Part shown: positions 53,588-64,000 of the stretch, in pieces
How positions within the stretch are numbered: the stretch's first letter is position 1
How the letters are laid out: each line of letters starts with the position of its first letter
From: Piezodorus guildinii
Taxonomy: Eukaryota; Arthropoda; Insecta; Hemiptera; Pentatomidae
Length of the DNA stretch: 64,000 bases
NCBI GenBank assembly: GCA_023052935.1
Contig: CM041298.1
Location: 53,575,813-53,639,812, forward strand
Reading direction: 5' to 3'
The notes under the pieces: generated by a model
Seen by the model: the letters and a program-made list of their open reading frames with translations, nothing else
Databases searched by the model: none
Told to the model about the DNA's origin: nothing
Position numbers and translations under genes: made by a program

Positions 53588-54337
53588 GTAACTCCCGGGC
53601 GGAAACGGTAAGTCCTATGAAACTGAAATTTCATATTTAAGACAACTGTACGCCCGAGACGTGACAAAACTTTTTTCATCAAAATGAGCCTACCAGAAGA
53701 GGCACTTTTTACCATACATTTTGAACCTTTTTTCGATTTTCTCAAAAACGGTTCCGACGATTTTGATTAAACTCGCTATATCGATGTAAAATTTAATGGG
53801 CTTTAATATCATGTAGGTTTTATTTAGATAAAAATGGTCTGACAGGGCTTAAATGCCGATATTTTAAATTTTCTTTCCCTAAAATACCTTTAATTTTGTA
53901 TATTCAATAATAATAACTAGATTATCTTGTTAACGCTGATGAAAAACTGGTAAATATATAAATTGAATAAATTCGATACCCAACTAAAGGAGAAAACAGA
54001 AAAAATATTTTTTTAATGCAATTTTTCGTTTTTGGACATAAGAGCAGTAATATACATGTATGATATACCGTTGGAAAGCTAAAGATTTTAGAAAAATTAT
54101 CATCTCATACACAAGCTTTTAAAAGTTAATAGAGAGTGATGAAATGAACATAAAACTAACTGATTATTTTAGATAATAATATAATAGATTTTTGAATCAA
54201 ACACATGTTTCTATAGAAATTTAATTTGATTAATTCCTTAATAATTTCACGTATTTTTATCTCTAACTGTATTTGAAAATTCTTTCATTGATTTCAATAA
54301 TGGAGGTAAGTGAAAGTCGTGTGTTGCCCGCACCAGA
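53495..54337 (-). mobile_element. HLE copy (subfamily A, deleted near the hairpin end)
   Basis: Runs from ACTTTCACTTACTATATATAG to GGTAAGTGAAAGTCGTGTGTTG and CACCAGA. About 80 bp after the hairpin are missing, so the hairpin joins directly to GGGTCCCCTGAGTCC. It contains a (GT)n tract at about 53560-53587. A 79-codon minus-strand frame over it is a chance reading. Confidence 0.85.
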
Positions 54338-54559
54338 TTTTTTAAAGTATTTTACAATTTGTGTTTAGGTTAAATCATTAAACGATTCAAAATTAAAATT
54401 GATGAACAGCTTAAAATTTATTCATTTAATCTACAAAATAGTTATCACCGTTAGCAATTGCCCTTTTCCAATGGCTTGCAAGGTCCATTATCCCTTTTTT
54501 TCTAACTATCACTGTCCTTACTCCTGAAGAACCATAAAAAGACCGTTTAGACGTCATCT

Positions 54560-55088
54560 TCTAAAGTTTAGGATTTTCCTAGTAGAAAATTTTCGAGGGA
54601 ACGGAAAATATAAAAATCCAAAGGAGCGTCAGGAGAGTACGGCGTTTGAGATAATGACAACCAAATATTTTAAAGTACTTCTGCGTAAATGATATTTTTG
54701 GTTTTATTTTCTTGTAGCAGAATATGTAAATGATTTTCTCCGCAACCCGATCTTGACATAAATCGATTCCTACGTGTTTAAATATTTGCCCATGTGATTT
54801 ATTAATTGTTTCGGCAAAAGATAACTTAACGGGAAATTGAATTATTTTAAAATTAAAAGGTAAATCATTTGGAATCATTGGGATGCGAGGTTAATTTCTC
54901 TCGTTTTTTTCATAGATTTTCAACTGATTCTTCGCTCCTATTGGTTGAGCGTGATGTTATATAGCCTATAACCTTCCTCGATAAATGGACTATCCAACAC
55001 AAAAAGAATTTTTCAATTTGAACCAGTAGTTTCTGAGATTAGCGCGTTCAAACAAACAAACTCTCCAGCTTTATAATATTAGTATAGA
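54560..55088 (-). mobile_element. Helitron relic
   Basis: In element orientation (minus) it starts at 55088 with TCTATACTAATATTATAAAG, a 5'-TC end preceded by A, as expected for Helitron insertion between A and T. The next 200 bp (GAGTTTGTTTGTTTGAACGC, CTCAGAAACTACTGGTTC) resemble Helitron ends that I recall as widespread in insects. The sequence then joins the C-terminal helicase segment, so most of the Rep/helicase gene is deleted. The 3' end (CTRR with hairpin) was not found. Confidence 0.65.
54579..54893 (-). pseudogene. Pif1-like helicase C-terminal fragment of a Helitron
   Basis: The minus strand reads RIPMIPNDLPFNFK, FPVKLSFAETINKSHGQ and HVGIDL. This is the conserved C-terminal part of Helitron helicases (usually FPVKL-FAMTINKSQGQ, then GIDLR). 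After GIDL the similarity decays, and the expected SHGQLYVA-SR segment is not readable. The open frame is 99 codons, about one tenth of a full Rep/helicase. Confidence 0.7.
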
Positions 55089-56106
55089 TAAACTATTATG
55101 AAAAGGAATAAATAATTCAAAGGTAAATGGCATATCACCGTTGCTAATTTCAAAACGGTATATCTCTGCTAGTTTTAAACCGATTTCAAGGATTCATTTA
55201 TATTTGGTATTTATTGATTTATGAATTAGGAGAAACGGATTTTTTTTATTTCATTACCCGGATTCTACGTATCTTGAGTCGTAAGTCTTTAAATTCTGAG
55301 GGAGATAAACCAAAAGCATTTATACTAGACTTCGTTACTATTTCCTTTTCTTTTGATTTTCATTGAAATAATTCAAATAAAATTTCCTGATTCCAGAACA
55401 CCTTACATGTTTCTATTATAACCGAGTTATTAGGGAATCACATCTCTTATAAGTTGTTGCTTGACCTTATAAGATTTTTAGTTCATGGTGGTGCCTTGAT
55501 CTCAAAAATCTTTCGAATTTTTTCTATATTCAATAGTAATCGAGTCTTTGTGGAATTTGTCTGTTATGATTTGTGACTTGAATGTATAGATCAATTTTTT
55601 TTCCTTTTTATTGTGCTTTACTGATTCTAAAACACTATACATATTTTTCTATATCTTCAAAAATAACTGAGTTATGGGCGTATTCATGGGTAAAATTTCA
55701 AATTTTTCTTTATCGTCGAATCACTATGTTATTGAATTAAATCATCTTTAATTGGCCGCTATTTTAAAAATAATCAACTTACGTGTTAGGACATCTTTGC
55801 AAGCCTTGGATTTTAGCAATGAATTTCAGAAAAATTTGTCCTGTAGCTTCAGAAAAATGCCGGCGGACAAACGGATTTTTTAAAATTCGTTGTTTGGATT
55901 CTACGTATCTTGAAACGTAACCCTCAAATTTTTGGAGGAAGGGATATTTTTTTTGGTCAATTACCAAGATTCATTATTGCAAATAATAAACCAACAAAAT
56001 ATGAAGTAGAAAAATTAATTTTCATACATAAAGGTGTGTATTAAAATTTATATGGTAAATGCATCAAACAACTTACTCTCAACACACTACTTGAATTTAT
56101 TTTTAT
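55089..56106. other. AT-rich intergenic DNA
   Basis: Phrases such as GGATTCTACGTATCTTGA recur at 55260 and 55895 with following sequence partly alike (AAACGTAACCCTCAAATTTTTGGAGG and GAGTCGTAAGTCTTTAAATTCTGAGGG), suggesting a diverged internal duplication. No gene. Confidence 0.4.
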
Positions 56107-56742
56107 CACTCGGTATATCGATGTAAAATTTAATGGGTTTTAATATGACGTATGTTTCATCCTTATTGAAATAGTCCGACAGGGCTTAAATTCCAATATG
56201 TTAAGATTTCCTCTAAAGTACCTTTAATTTTGTAGAATTAAAAAACAAAAAACATATCTTGTTAGCATTGATGAAGATCGGGTAAAAATATATGTGGAAC
56301 GAATTTGATATATGACTAACGGAGAAAAGTAAAAAAAAATATATAGTTATGTAATTTTAATTTATATAATTTTTAAATAATATAAATCTGTTATTATTAC
56401 TACATAAAAATAGTGATATAAATGGATTACGTTTGAAAGAAAAAACTTTTAGAAAAAAAGTTTTAAAAGATAATTGTGGGAGATGAAAAACGGATGCAAC
56501 TAAGTGATTTTTGTTATTGTTTTTGTATGTCAGAATGTTCATGATATTATAGAGAAAATAATATGTAATGTAATGGGTAAAACCTGTGGTGGCTCTCTCT
56601 TTATAAATAAATAAATATGTTATTTAATGAAATACATGTTTCCAACGAAACTCAATACAATTCTTTAAACCAGTTTTTCATCTCTAACATTAACACTTTA
56701 ATTTTAACAATAGAGGTAAAATGAAAGTCGCGCGCACTAAAT
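56107..56742 (-). mobile_element. HLE fragment (old, long end)
   Basis: GTATATCGATGTAAAATTTAATGGG, GTCCGACAGGGCTTAAATTCC and the end AGAGGTAAAATGAAAGTCGCGCGCACTAAATG follow the family order. The hairpin half is missing. Confidence 0.7.
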
Positions 56743-57540
56743 GTTTTTTAATCATAATTTACTAAAATAGTAGTTTAACTATAATTCGTATAATTTTGCG
56801 TTAAAAATTAAGTTTAAGAAAATATAAAAGGGTTTGCATTAGTTTATTTAGTCATTCATGTATCTTAATTTTCTACTCGTTAACTATTTGCTGTCAAGAT
56901 AAATTGGCTTTAGTTTTAATTTATTTTTTGTCTAACGATAATTTTAAATTATCCTTTGGGACTTAGGAGACGTCAAATGAAACTAAAAAAATCTCAACAA
57001 AAAGTGAGACAGGAAAGAGCGAAATGGGAGTTGGAGGGGAATTATAGGGCTGGATAAATGGGGTTAATGGGAAAGAGTGATCGAGAAGACCTGAACAGGT
57101 AGGCCACTAAATACCTGAGCATTATAGGAGATGGCCACGAGCAGGATGTAACTGCGATGCCTTCACAACCCCAAGGCTCACCTTCATTTTCTTGGACAAA
57201 AGGAAGGATAGTGGAACCATTTCGTCTCAGCGGGAGCAATTTAAAAAAAAAAACAGCTGCACGACATCATTGCCTTCTGTCGTTTTGGAAGTAAGAGCAT
57301 CAGCTTCCGGCCCAGAATTGATAATATATGTGCGTTCTGAAATCTTTACTAACCTTTTATAACGAAAAATCTGAAACGTTGATTTGTAAGTCATTAACTG
57401 GTGTTTTGGATTTTGTACTAACGACCCTTAGATGCGATTTAATGTGGCGTCATTTATATTTAAAAGTTCAGTTTAACCAATTAATATTTTATAACTTTGG
57501 GATTATGTATGAAAAAAAGGTTTATATTTTGTGTCTATGG
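56743..57540. other. Intergenic DNA
   Basis: 57000-57310 is less AT-rich and carries a 65-codon minus-strand frame (57042-57239) with EGEPWGCEGIAV. I do not recognise it and cannot exclude an old element or an exon. The remainder is AT-rich. Confidence 0.35.
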
Positions 57541-58348
57541 GTCAATCCATTCGAAATCGTCCAGCCTTGCCGCTCGACATTTTTTATTTTCATGATTTAT
57601 CGACCAGTTGTTTTCTATCATTTCCTAAATATATAATAACTTTTTTCCGGCCAATACTTTTAGTAGTGCAGCCGTTTTATACCAGCTTCGCTGCTGAAAA
57701 CATGTGTTGTGGAAATCTTTCTTATTCGTGTAATTGTGTAGATATCACATCAAAACATAAACTAACAATAAGATTAGGGCATGCACATATTTTTTGCATC
57801 CATAACACATTACTTAATAGTGAAGATAGTTCTTTAAAAAAAAGTTCGAAAATGAATCGCGAAAAACGTATTTTTGCTAGTTTGTTCTTAAGATGAAAAT
57901 TTGTACAGCAAGTAAGACTATGACTAAGCTATGTAGGAAAAAATAATGTGAAGTGAGTCTCTTTTCCTTTTTTTAGTTTTATCTCGCAAAAAGTCTCGTT
58001 TTTGATTAATTTCCGAGAATTTTTCAAACCTCATTCTTCATTATTTAGGTAATGTACTGTGGGGAAAAAAATACAAAGCATGCACTTATGTTATTTTTAT
58101 TTATTTTTTTTATGTGATACTAAAAAATTACCAGAATTGAAAAGATTTTCCCAACCCATGTTTTCAACCGCGAAGCTGGCTTAAAACGGTCTGCAACATT
58201 TAAACTATCGGCCAGAAAAATAAAACTTATTTACGGTTTTATATACAGATAATGATGGACAATAACTGGTCGAAAAATCATGAAGATCAAAATTGTTGAG
58301 GAGCAAAATTAATGAAAACTGGACGGCTTCAAAGGGAAAGGGATTGAT
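57541..58348. mobile_element. R3 foldback element
   Basis: The left arm 57541-57725 is the inverse of 58143-58348: TCAATCCATTCGAAATCGTCC against GGACGGCTTCAAAGGG followed by ATTGA, and GCCGTTTTATACCAGCTTCG against CGAAGCTGGCTTAAAACGG. The central part (57880-58140) matches 7660-7900. Non-coding: open frames of 102 and 121 codons across the left arm are not supported as genes. Probably a non-autonomous element of about 0.8 kb with arms of about 200 bp. Confidence 0.65.
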
Positions 58349-58369
58349 CGTTATTGATTTTTATATTTA

Positions 58370-58990
58370 ACGATCGACAGAAATTAGAAACGTTAATCGG
58401 TCAAAAAATCGAAAGTGGTTTAATTTATTTGTCTGTCATGTAAAACGGTTCCTATTTTATTCGATTCAATACTATTTTATATTTAAATTACTACAAATTA
58501 AATTACTTAAACTAGTATATATTTATTTTGATTTTGTTTCCATAGGAAACCTGTTTCGTTTACAAGGAAATAATCTAAAAGTAGAAATAATTAATAACAA
58601 TATTAGTTTATGGATTTATAAAACTTTCAGTTTATTTTAACAACTTGCGTACGGTTTGGTATGAAATGTTTAGTACTGCATGGAATATAACCTTTGCGAA
58701 TTACCATAACCTACCTCATCACAACATATACTCATAAGTTATAATAAAAACTTTCTATTAGCTTGTACGAGTACTTTTATTAAATTTAACTTTTTCCAAT
58801 GATATATTATACGCCTCAATTACCTCTCATAATTTACAAATAATTTATTGATGGCTTGATTAGAGAAAATTGATATTCTCTTCCAAAGAAATAGTTAATT
58901 GCAATATATTTTACTTATAAACCTACAGGAAAGAATGCCCTAAATGAATTGAAAATTGTATCAAAATCCGTCTCGAAGTTTTAAATTCAT
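58370..58990 (+). repeat. R2-related segment
   Basis: CGACAGAAATTAGAAACG, GGTTCCTATTTTATTCG and TTAATAACAATATTAGTTTATGG match 26770 onward and 49400 onward. The end AAACCTACAGGAAAGAATGCCC with ATCAAAATCCGTC matches 49915-49975 and 22735. Confidence 0.55.
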
Positions 58991-59221
58991 TATTATATAA
59001 GATTGATGCATTAAATATTTTATGTTTGTATTGATATTTATAATAATTACAAAAACCTCTACAATGTTGTCCTCTTATTGTTTCTATTTCTTATGATAAT
59101 GGAATATTACGGAATAGAGATAAAGTTATTGGCTGGTTGAAGTGTAAAGGGGAATGAATTAAAAATATCTAAGCTAACTGAGCACGATGATTCTCTTCGA
59201 TCTCAGTGCCTATTTCTGATT

Positions 59222-59223
<2 letters not shown>

Positions 59224-59287
<64 letters not shown>
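59224..59287. repeat. (TA)32 microsatellite
   Basis: 64 bp of uninterrupted TA. It directly adjoins the inverted repeat that follows. Confidence 0.97.
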
Positions 59288-59289
<2 letters not shown>

Positions 59290-59466
59290 TTTGTGTTGTT
59301 CTTAGGTTTCAGTCAGTGTTCTTTCAAAGCTTGTAGGCTAAACATGCCTAATTAAGACACTATTTTGTCCAAAATTGCATGATTATGAGAACAATAAATT
59401 CTCGAAACGTCGCATAGATAAAATTGTTTATTCATTGACTGAAACCTAAGAACAACACAAACTTAA
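59286..59466. repeat. Inverted repeat with a Penelope/hammerhead-like centre
   Basis: AAGTTTGTGTTGTTCTTAGG and the next 10 bp at 59286-59316 are matched inversely at 59435-59466. The loop contains GAGAA, CAATAAA, TTCTC, GAAACGTCGC (59387-59414), preceded by GCATGATTAT. This is the same order as the hammerhead-like unit at 31822 but with a degraded first core motif. No coding capacity. Confidence 0.6.
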
Positions 59467-59574
59467 ATTATCAACAGTCGAGAACTGATCAACAAAATAT
59501 ATATATATATATCAAATTTTTAAAATATAACATTATTGAATATATTATATTAAATAAATATTGATAAGCCTTTG

Positions 59575-59960
59575 TCGGCAAAAGTACAAAGTGCGTGTAC
59601 TTGCCCCCCTTGGATTCTCTAATAGGCCCCCAGTTTCCCCATCGGTCTGGGATACCAGAGATTTCCTCCAGCGGGAGCTGACAAGAATATTAAGGGTGGT
59701 CAAAAGATAAAAATATTATCACAAAATCTGGACCGCCAACCGGGGCACTTCCCCTATCAGCCCCGCCCGAGGTGATGAGGATGAGAAGAAGATTCGAAGA
59801 GGCCAGTCTTATTCCAGAACGAGAGTAAAGTTCCATCCCTCCGGAAGAGAAGAGTCAGAGATCTGGAGGTTCATCGGCGGATCTAGGAGCCGAGAAGGGA
59901 CGCTTTAGACAATTTCCACCTCCGCCAGCCGACTAAGTTTCAAAAGGTAACTTTGTATTG
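59575..59960. repeat. R6 GC-rich repeat, copy 1
   Basis: CCCATCGGTCTGGGATACC, ACAAGAATATTAAGGGTGG, CCGCCAACCGGGGCACTTCCC and CCGAGGTGATGAGGATGAG match 63772-64000. It is GC-rich like the Jockey 3' UTR block and probably belongs to a LINE 3' UTR (minus sense). Confidence 0.65.
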
Positions 59961-61296
59961 TGATATTTTTTGGCAAGGTGAGCTATATGAAATCCCTCAG
60001 TATTCTCAGACATACTTTAAGTAGATTGTATACGTGTAAGACAATAATAATGTCATTTAGTGAAACTTGTCTAATTTGATCTTACCCTGCATGCCACCTA
60101 CTTGGATCGGTAAACACGATACCTTCAGAAAAGAAATCCAATTAAATATAGTTTATGTATTGATTAAATATATCAATTAATCTAGTTTTTGAAGGTACCG
60201 CTGCCTTAGAAAGGCAGCCGGTCAAAAACATAGCAATATATATATATGTGTGTGTGCAAACAGAATCTATTTTCTAGGGCTCAGAAAGTTAGCGGGGAGT
60301 AAAAGCCTAGCGCTGTTAAAACTTGATCTACTCTTCTCCAACCATCCAACTATTAATAGTCTTGAATTAGCATACAACTTAGTAATTGATTTAATGGAAT
60401 GTTATCAACAGAATTATTCCTGGGTGTTTACAAGAGTTGAAGCTCTTTCCGAATGCCTTGTTTTGTTTTGACCGTGTGTAGACCTATTACGAGACGAGCC
60501 CTCTAGTACCGTGCGCGACCACCAAAGAGGTAGCAATTTCACTTTACTTGAGCCGAAAAGTCGAGTTGGGTCGGCATCAGCTGGCCTCTAGGACCGCTAA
60601 CCTAATGACACAACAACCTGTAAGTTATAGCAATTTCATCTTCTCAATGTTCTAGCTCCTTATTACCTTGGGCACGTGAACAATTTCGCTGAACACGGAG
60701 GTAGCATTTTTTATGCCTTCCCCCAAAAAAAGCCGAAAACTATTTTTATTTTCACAAATATTGCATTGTGATGAAGGGCATAACTTATGTTAATTTCCGG
60801 TACTTGAGTATTGCCATAGTTATGTTTCAAAGGTAAAATACTGTCTGTGTTTATCATCCCTCTTATACCTACATTTATAATAAAAATTATTGAATGAGTA
60901 AATATAAATATAAGGGATATAAATCCTCAAAAAAATGTAATAAATATACAACATTATTTTTTCCATTTTCGCTTGTTTTTATTTGCGCCTGTTAAAAGTT
61001 GAAATTGAGGTAATGTGCTACAAATATCTTTAGCAGCAGTCATTTAGGCATAGGGAAATGCCCAGCATTTTAATTTAGCCGAGGTCTCTCCTCCAGTTTT
61101 TTCTAACAGTCCTTTAAGCTATTGTCTTCTTGTTTATAAGTTTATTGTGTAGTATGAAACAGGAAATATAGGTTCATATGTTTAGTCAACTGTTGGTTGT
61201 TAGAAGGCTGTATATAGGTTTGTTGTTGATGTACCAAGGAGCTGTAGTCATGAGTCTTAAAATGTTTTATTAAAAAGATCGGAATTTTTGCATGTT
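59961..61296. other. Intergenic DNA
   Basis: 60480-60620 is somewhat GC-richer. A 73-codon plus-strand frame (60250-60471) has no recognisable domain. No repeats recognised. Confidence 0.35.
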
Positions 61297-61305
61297 AATA
61301 TTTCT

Positions 61306-61532
61306 GATTCCATGTACATAGGTATGAATGAGACATGTTTTGTTTATTTATTTGTTAACTTCATTTATTTGTATTTATTTTGTCTATAAGTTTTGTTATT
61401 GTATACGTTTATTTATTTTGATTTTATTTTATGTAATTTGACATTCCTTTTGTTTATATTGTAAATATTGTATGAATGAGATCCTGTAGCACTATTATTA
61501 TTGTCTTTTATGACAAATTGTAATATATACGA

Positions 61533-61562
<30 letters not shown>
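61306..61562 (+). mobile_element. Jockey 3' end with poly-A tail
   Basis: Matches the last 250 bp of Jockey copies 1 and 2 almost exactly, on the plus strand, ending in an A run at 61536-61562. It is flanked by AATATTTCT at 61297-61305 and 61563-61571. This is an extreme 5' truncation. Confidence 0.9.
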
Positions 61563-61567
<5 letters not shown>

Positions 61568-61571
61568 TTCT

Positions 61572-63451
61572 TGCTGAACCATAAATCTCTGAATAGGAGG
61601 GATTATTGTACTTCTAGTCGGATATTGACATTTATATCATTTAAACCTTATGGCAATGTCCTGATGTCATGTCTTAATATTTTCATTATAGGTGGAATAG
61701 TTTCTACAGTCGACTATACATCCTCAATCTTAATATTTTCAATGACAGTAAGTCCAAGGAGTGTTTATGAGTACTATATTCAATACGTATTTTAGGTGCG
61801 TTACAGAAACCAGCATAAAGTTCATTATTTCGTTTATTGATTTTTATATATTTTAATAACGCGTATACGTATCTGATTCATATTCCGGTACGTGTTATTC
61901 AGCAACTTAGATCTTCTGCCTCAATCTGTCTTCCGATCGCTACATTGTCTGCCACTGCTCCATTTAAACCGATTTTTATAGACAGTCCTAGTATGCCTTC
62001 CTCTGTTGATCCATTCCTCGAACCATTCTGACTTAAACTCCAATTCTCCTTTTTCGTTTTCTTGATAAAAATCATGTCAGAAATTTTAACATTCCTCTAT
62101 TTAATTGGTTATTATGGCAACGGAAGGAGGGGTTGTTTTGAAGTTTTGAACAGAAGTTTTGTTTTGCTGCTTGTTTGAAGATAAAAAAATATAAACTTAA
62201 ATCGAACACTAACACCTACTTACTGAAACCTATTACTTGCACTTGGAAGTTACGCGTAACAAATATACGGGACGTTACTAACATTACCCTACATACAGAT
62301 CTTCACATGCCAACAGTCACATCGAACAGATTCTGACACTCTACAATCGTTTTCACAGCTTGCATCGAATTCGCTTATTGTCAACTGTTTGACAGGTTTG
62401 AATAAACAATACTCATAGAGGTAGCACCATAAACCGTACTTTATCTGTAGGGGGATATCTAAACGAGCATGCAATGTTGTGGTACATTGTTTAATCTTGG
62501 CTAATGTACCCATTAGTCTTAGCGAGATAAAAAAAAAACAAAAATAAGGATTATTATAGAATCATTCAGTCTTATACATCATCATCAATTTTAACTTGCT
62601 TAACCTTCATTAATTAAATTATATCATAATCGTCTAAAAAGTAACTAAGAATGCAATACAATTTCAGTGGCATCGCAACGGTGTTCCTGCAAATAAATTG
62701 AAGTCTTGTGTGATATACCAACGCTCAATATATAACCATTTACGAAAGACATATTTGAACATTTTTTAACCCTTATTAATTTATTATGAATCTTAATCAA
62801 TAATCAACATACCGCAATATTGATTAACGAACCGAAAACTCTTTGTAATTCAGACATCATATAGGTTACAGAAAATTCTCGTATATTGGACTGGTATTTG
62901 TTCTTCCGACTGCGTGCTGGAAACAATTACCTTTCCCAAGAGCGGCGGATGAGAACAAGGCCTTGAACACACCAAGACACCAACACCAACACCAGCAGTG
63001 ATAAATCGGTGACCTCCCGGAGTCCATAACTCATCGGGGCCTAGCGCCGCTGCAGAACACAGTTCACATGAGCCTTAATAATGAGTCATAATTTACAATC
63101 CTTCTTAATCCTGTAATTACGCCGAAAAGGTTCCCTTTAAATCCTTGGACATTCTTCACCCCGGCTTGACATAGTGATGTTCCCATGCTTCTTATTCGTG
63201 ATCAATGAGGTCGTCTCTCTCAGGGCGTCCTTACCTTTTTTCTATTTTCACGTAACTAAGAAGCTCCTGCAGTTGTGACAGCACTTGGTATTATTTACTG
63301 TGACTTCACGGTTCATCTCTGAGATTTTCATTTTTCAACTTTTATTTAATTATATCTGGTAGTTATTAAGAGATGTACACATCAAAATAGATTTTAATAT
63401 TATTTAAATGGATTGAAGCTAAACATTGGGCTGGCCCGAGAAAAATACAGG

Positions 63452-63453
<2 letters not shown>
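61572..63453. other. Intergenic DNA with a GC-richer block at 62930-63260
   Basis: About 1.9 kb without recognised genes or repeats. TTTCTACAGTCGACTATA at 61699 also occurs within the HLE copy at 25665. 62930-63260 contains (CCAACA)-like repeats (ACACCAACACCAACACCAGC) and is otherwise unique. Confidence 0.4.
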
Positions 63454-63492
<39 letters not shown>

Positions 63493-63499
63493 ATTTTTT

Positions 63500-64000
63500 T
63501 TTATTTTTTATTTTTTTTTAAATTGTTTTATTTAGAAATAATACAATTTGCCAGAATCGTAGACAATGAGTACTATTAGAGCGATAAGAAATTATTCATT
63601 CCATGTGTACAGTAAATAAAAATAAAAATTACAAAGAAGAATAAATAAACCTAAATATACAAAAAAAAATATAACCTTGGCCACATTCATACCTATATAC
63701 TGTAATATATTGAGAATAGTGACGGGTGTAAATTCATCAATGGATAACAATTATATTAATTAAATTGGCAAAAGTTCAAAAGGTGTTTACCTAGCCCCCT
63801 AGATTTCCCATCGGTATGGGTCCCCCAGCGGTACCAAAGACCCTTGGTAGTTTCCCCCAGCGGCGGCCAACAAGAATATTAAGAGTGGTGAAAAGATAAG
63901 AATAATAGCAAAAAGGCTATACCGCCAACCGGGGCACTTCCCATATCGGTCCACCCGAGGTGACGAGGATGAGAGAGAAGATCCGAAGAGTTAGCCTTAT
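63500..64000 (-). mobile_element. LINE (Jockey-like) 3' end, cut by the window edge
   Basis: A T-rich tail (about 63488-63520) is followed by ACAATTTGCCAGAATCGTAG and CATTCATACCTATATACTG, which resemble the Jockey 3' UTR order. The R6 block then begins at 63772 and continues past the window. This orders R6 as part of a minus-strand LINE 3' UTR; the coding part would lie beyond 64000. Confidence 0.55.

Noticed and set aside
57531..57896. 121-codon plus-strand frame
   Set aside because: It lies across the R3 foldback arm and its centre, which are non-coding in the other copy.
60250..60471. 73-codon frame with ordinary-looking composition
   Set aside because: No motif recognised and too short to separate from chance; noted only as unsupported.

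Overview
The window looks like intergenic DNA from an arthropod nuclear genome, most likely an insect, and it is built almost entirely from transposable elements. The reasons are its AT-rich composition, Jockey-type LINEs with a C2HC-knuckle ORF1, a Ty3/gypsy element carrying a baculovirus-F-like env (an errantivirus-type layout), an Hsmar1-like mariner, tRNA-headed SINEs and a Helitron helicase relic. I could not assign an order or species. I found no convincing host protein-coding gene, no rRNA, no functional tRNA gene and no CRISPR array. Names such as HLE, SINE-1 and R1-R6 are my own labels for families that recur within this window.

Layout: 1-9.8 kb holds a decayed RTE-like LINE cut by a full-length Jockey LINE (2223-7012, minus strand, 11-bp target duplication), repeat R3, and a 5'-truncated Jockey copy on the plus strand (8192-9455). 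From 9.86 to 18.65 kb there is a three-level nest: an HLE element (a non-autonomous family with Helitron/Helentron-like ends) is split by a gypsy provirus (10619-18500, minus), whose gag is split by a mariner (16161-17058). The region 18.6-27.5 kb is a patchwork of R2, HLE and SINE-1 pieces and LINE relics, with a local duplication. From 28.2 to 32.3 kb lies a large palindrome with arms of about 0.82 kb. One arm holds a mosaic HLE insertion and the other holds a Penelope-like insertion with hammerhead-ribozyme-like motifs.

From 33 to 41.7 kb the DNA is AT-rich with SINE-2/SINE-3 copies and a GC-richer unique block at 39.05-39.76 kb. A second Jockey copy (41759-44314, minus) follows, then SINE-1, HLE and R2 copies to about 50 kb. 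The region 50-57.5 kb contains LINE and SINE fragments, a SINE-1 copy with a long 3' extension and clean target duplications, an HLE copy and a Helitron relic with Pif1-like helicase homology. From 57.5 to 64 kb there is the R3 foldback, R2, a (TA)32 tract beside a foldback, a Jockey 3' end with poly-A, and another LINE 3' end cut by the window edge.

The genes form no cellular pathway. The few coding regions are retroelement genes: Jockey ORF1 (RNA-binding, intact) and ORF2 (endonuclease/RT, frameshifted), and gypsy gag, pol (both broken) and env (open). The most informative signals are structural: reciprocal empty sites inside the palindrome, target-site duplications that fix insertion boundaries, and conserved termini that define a non-autonomous family.
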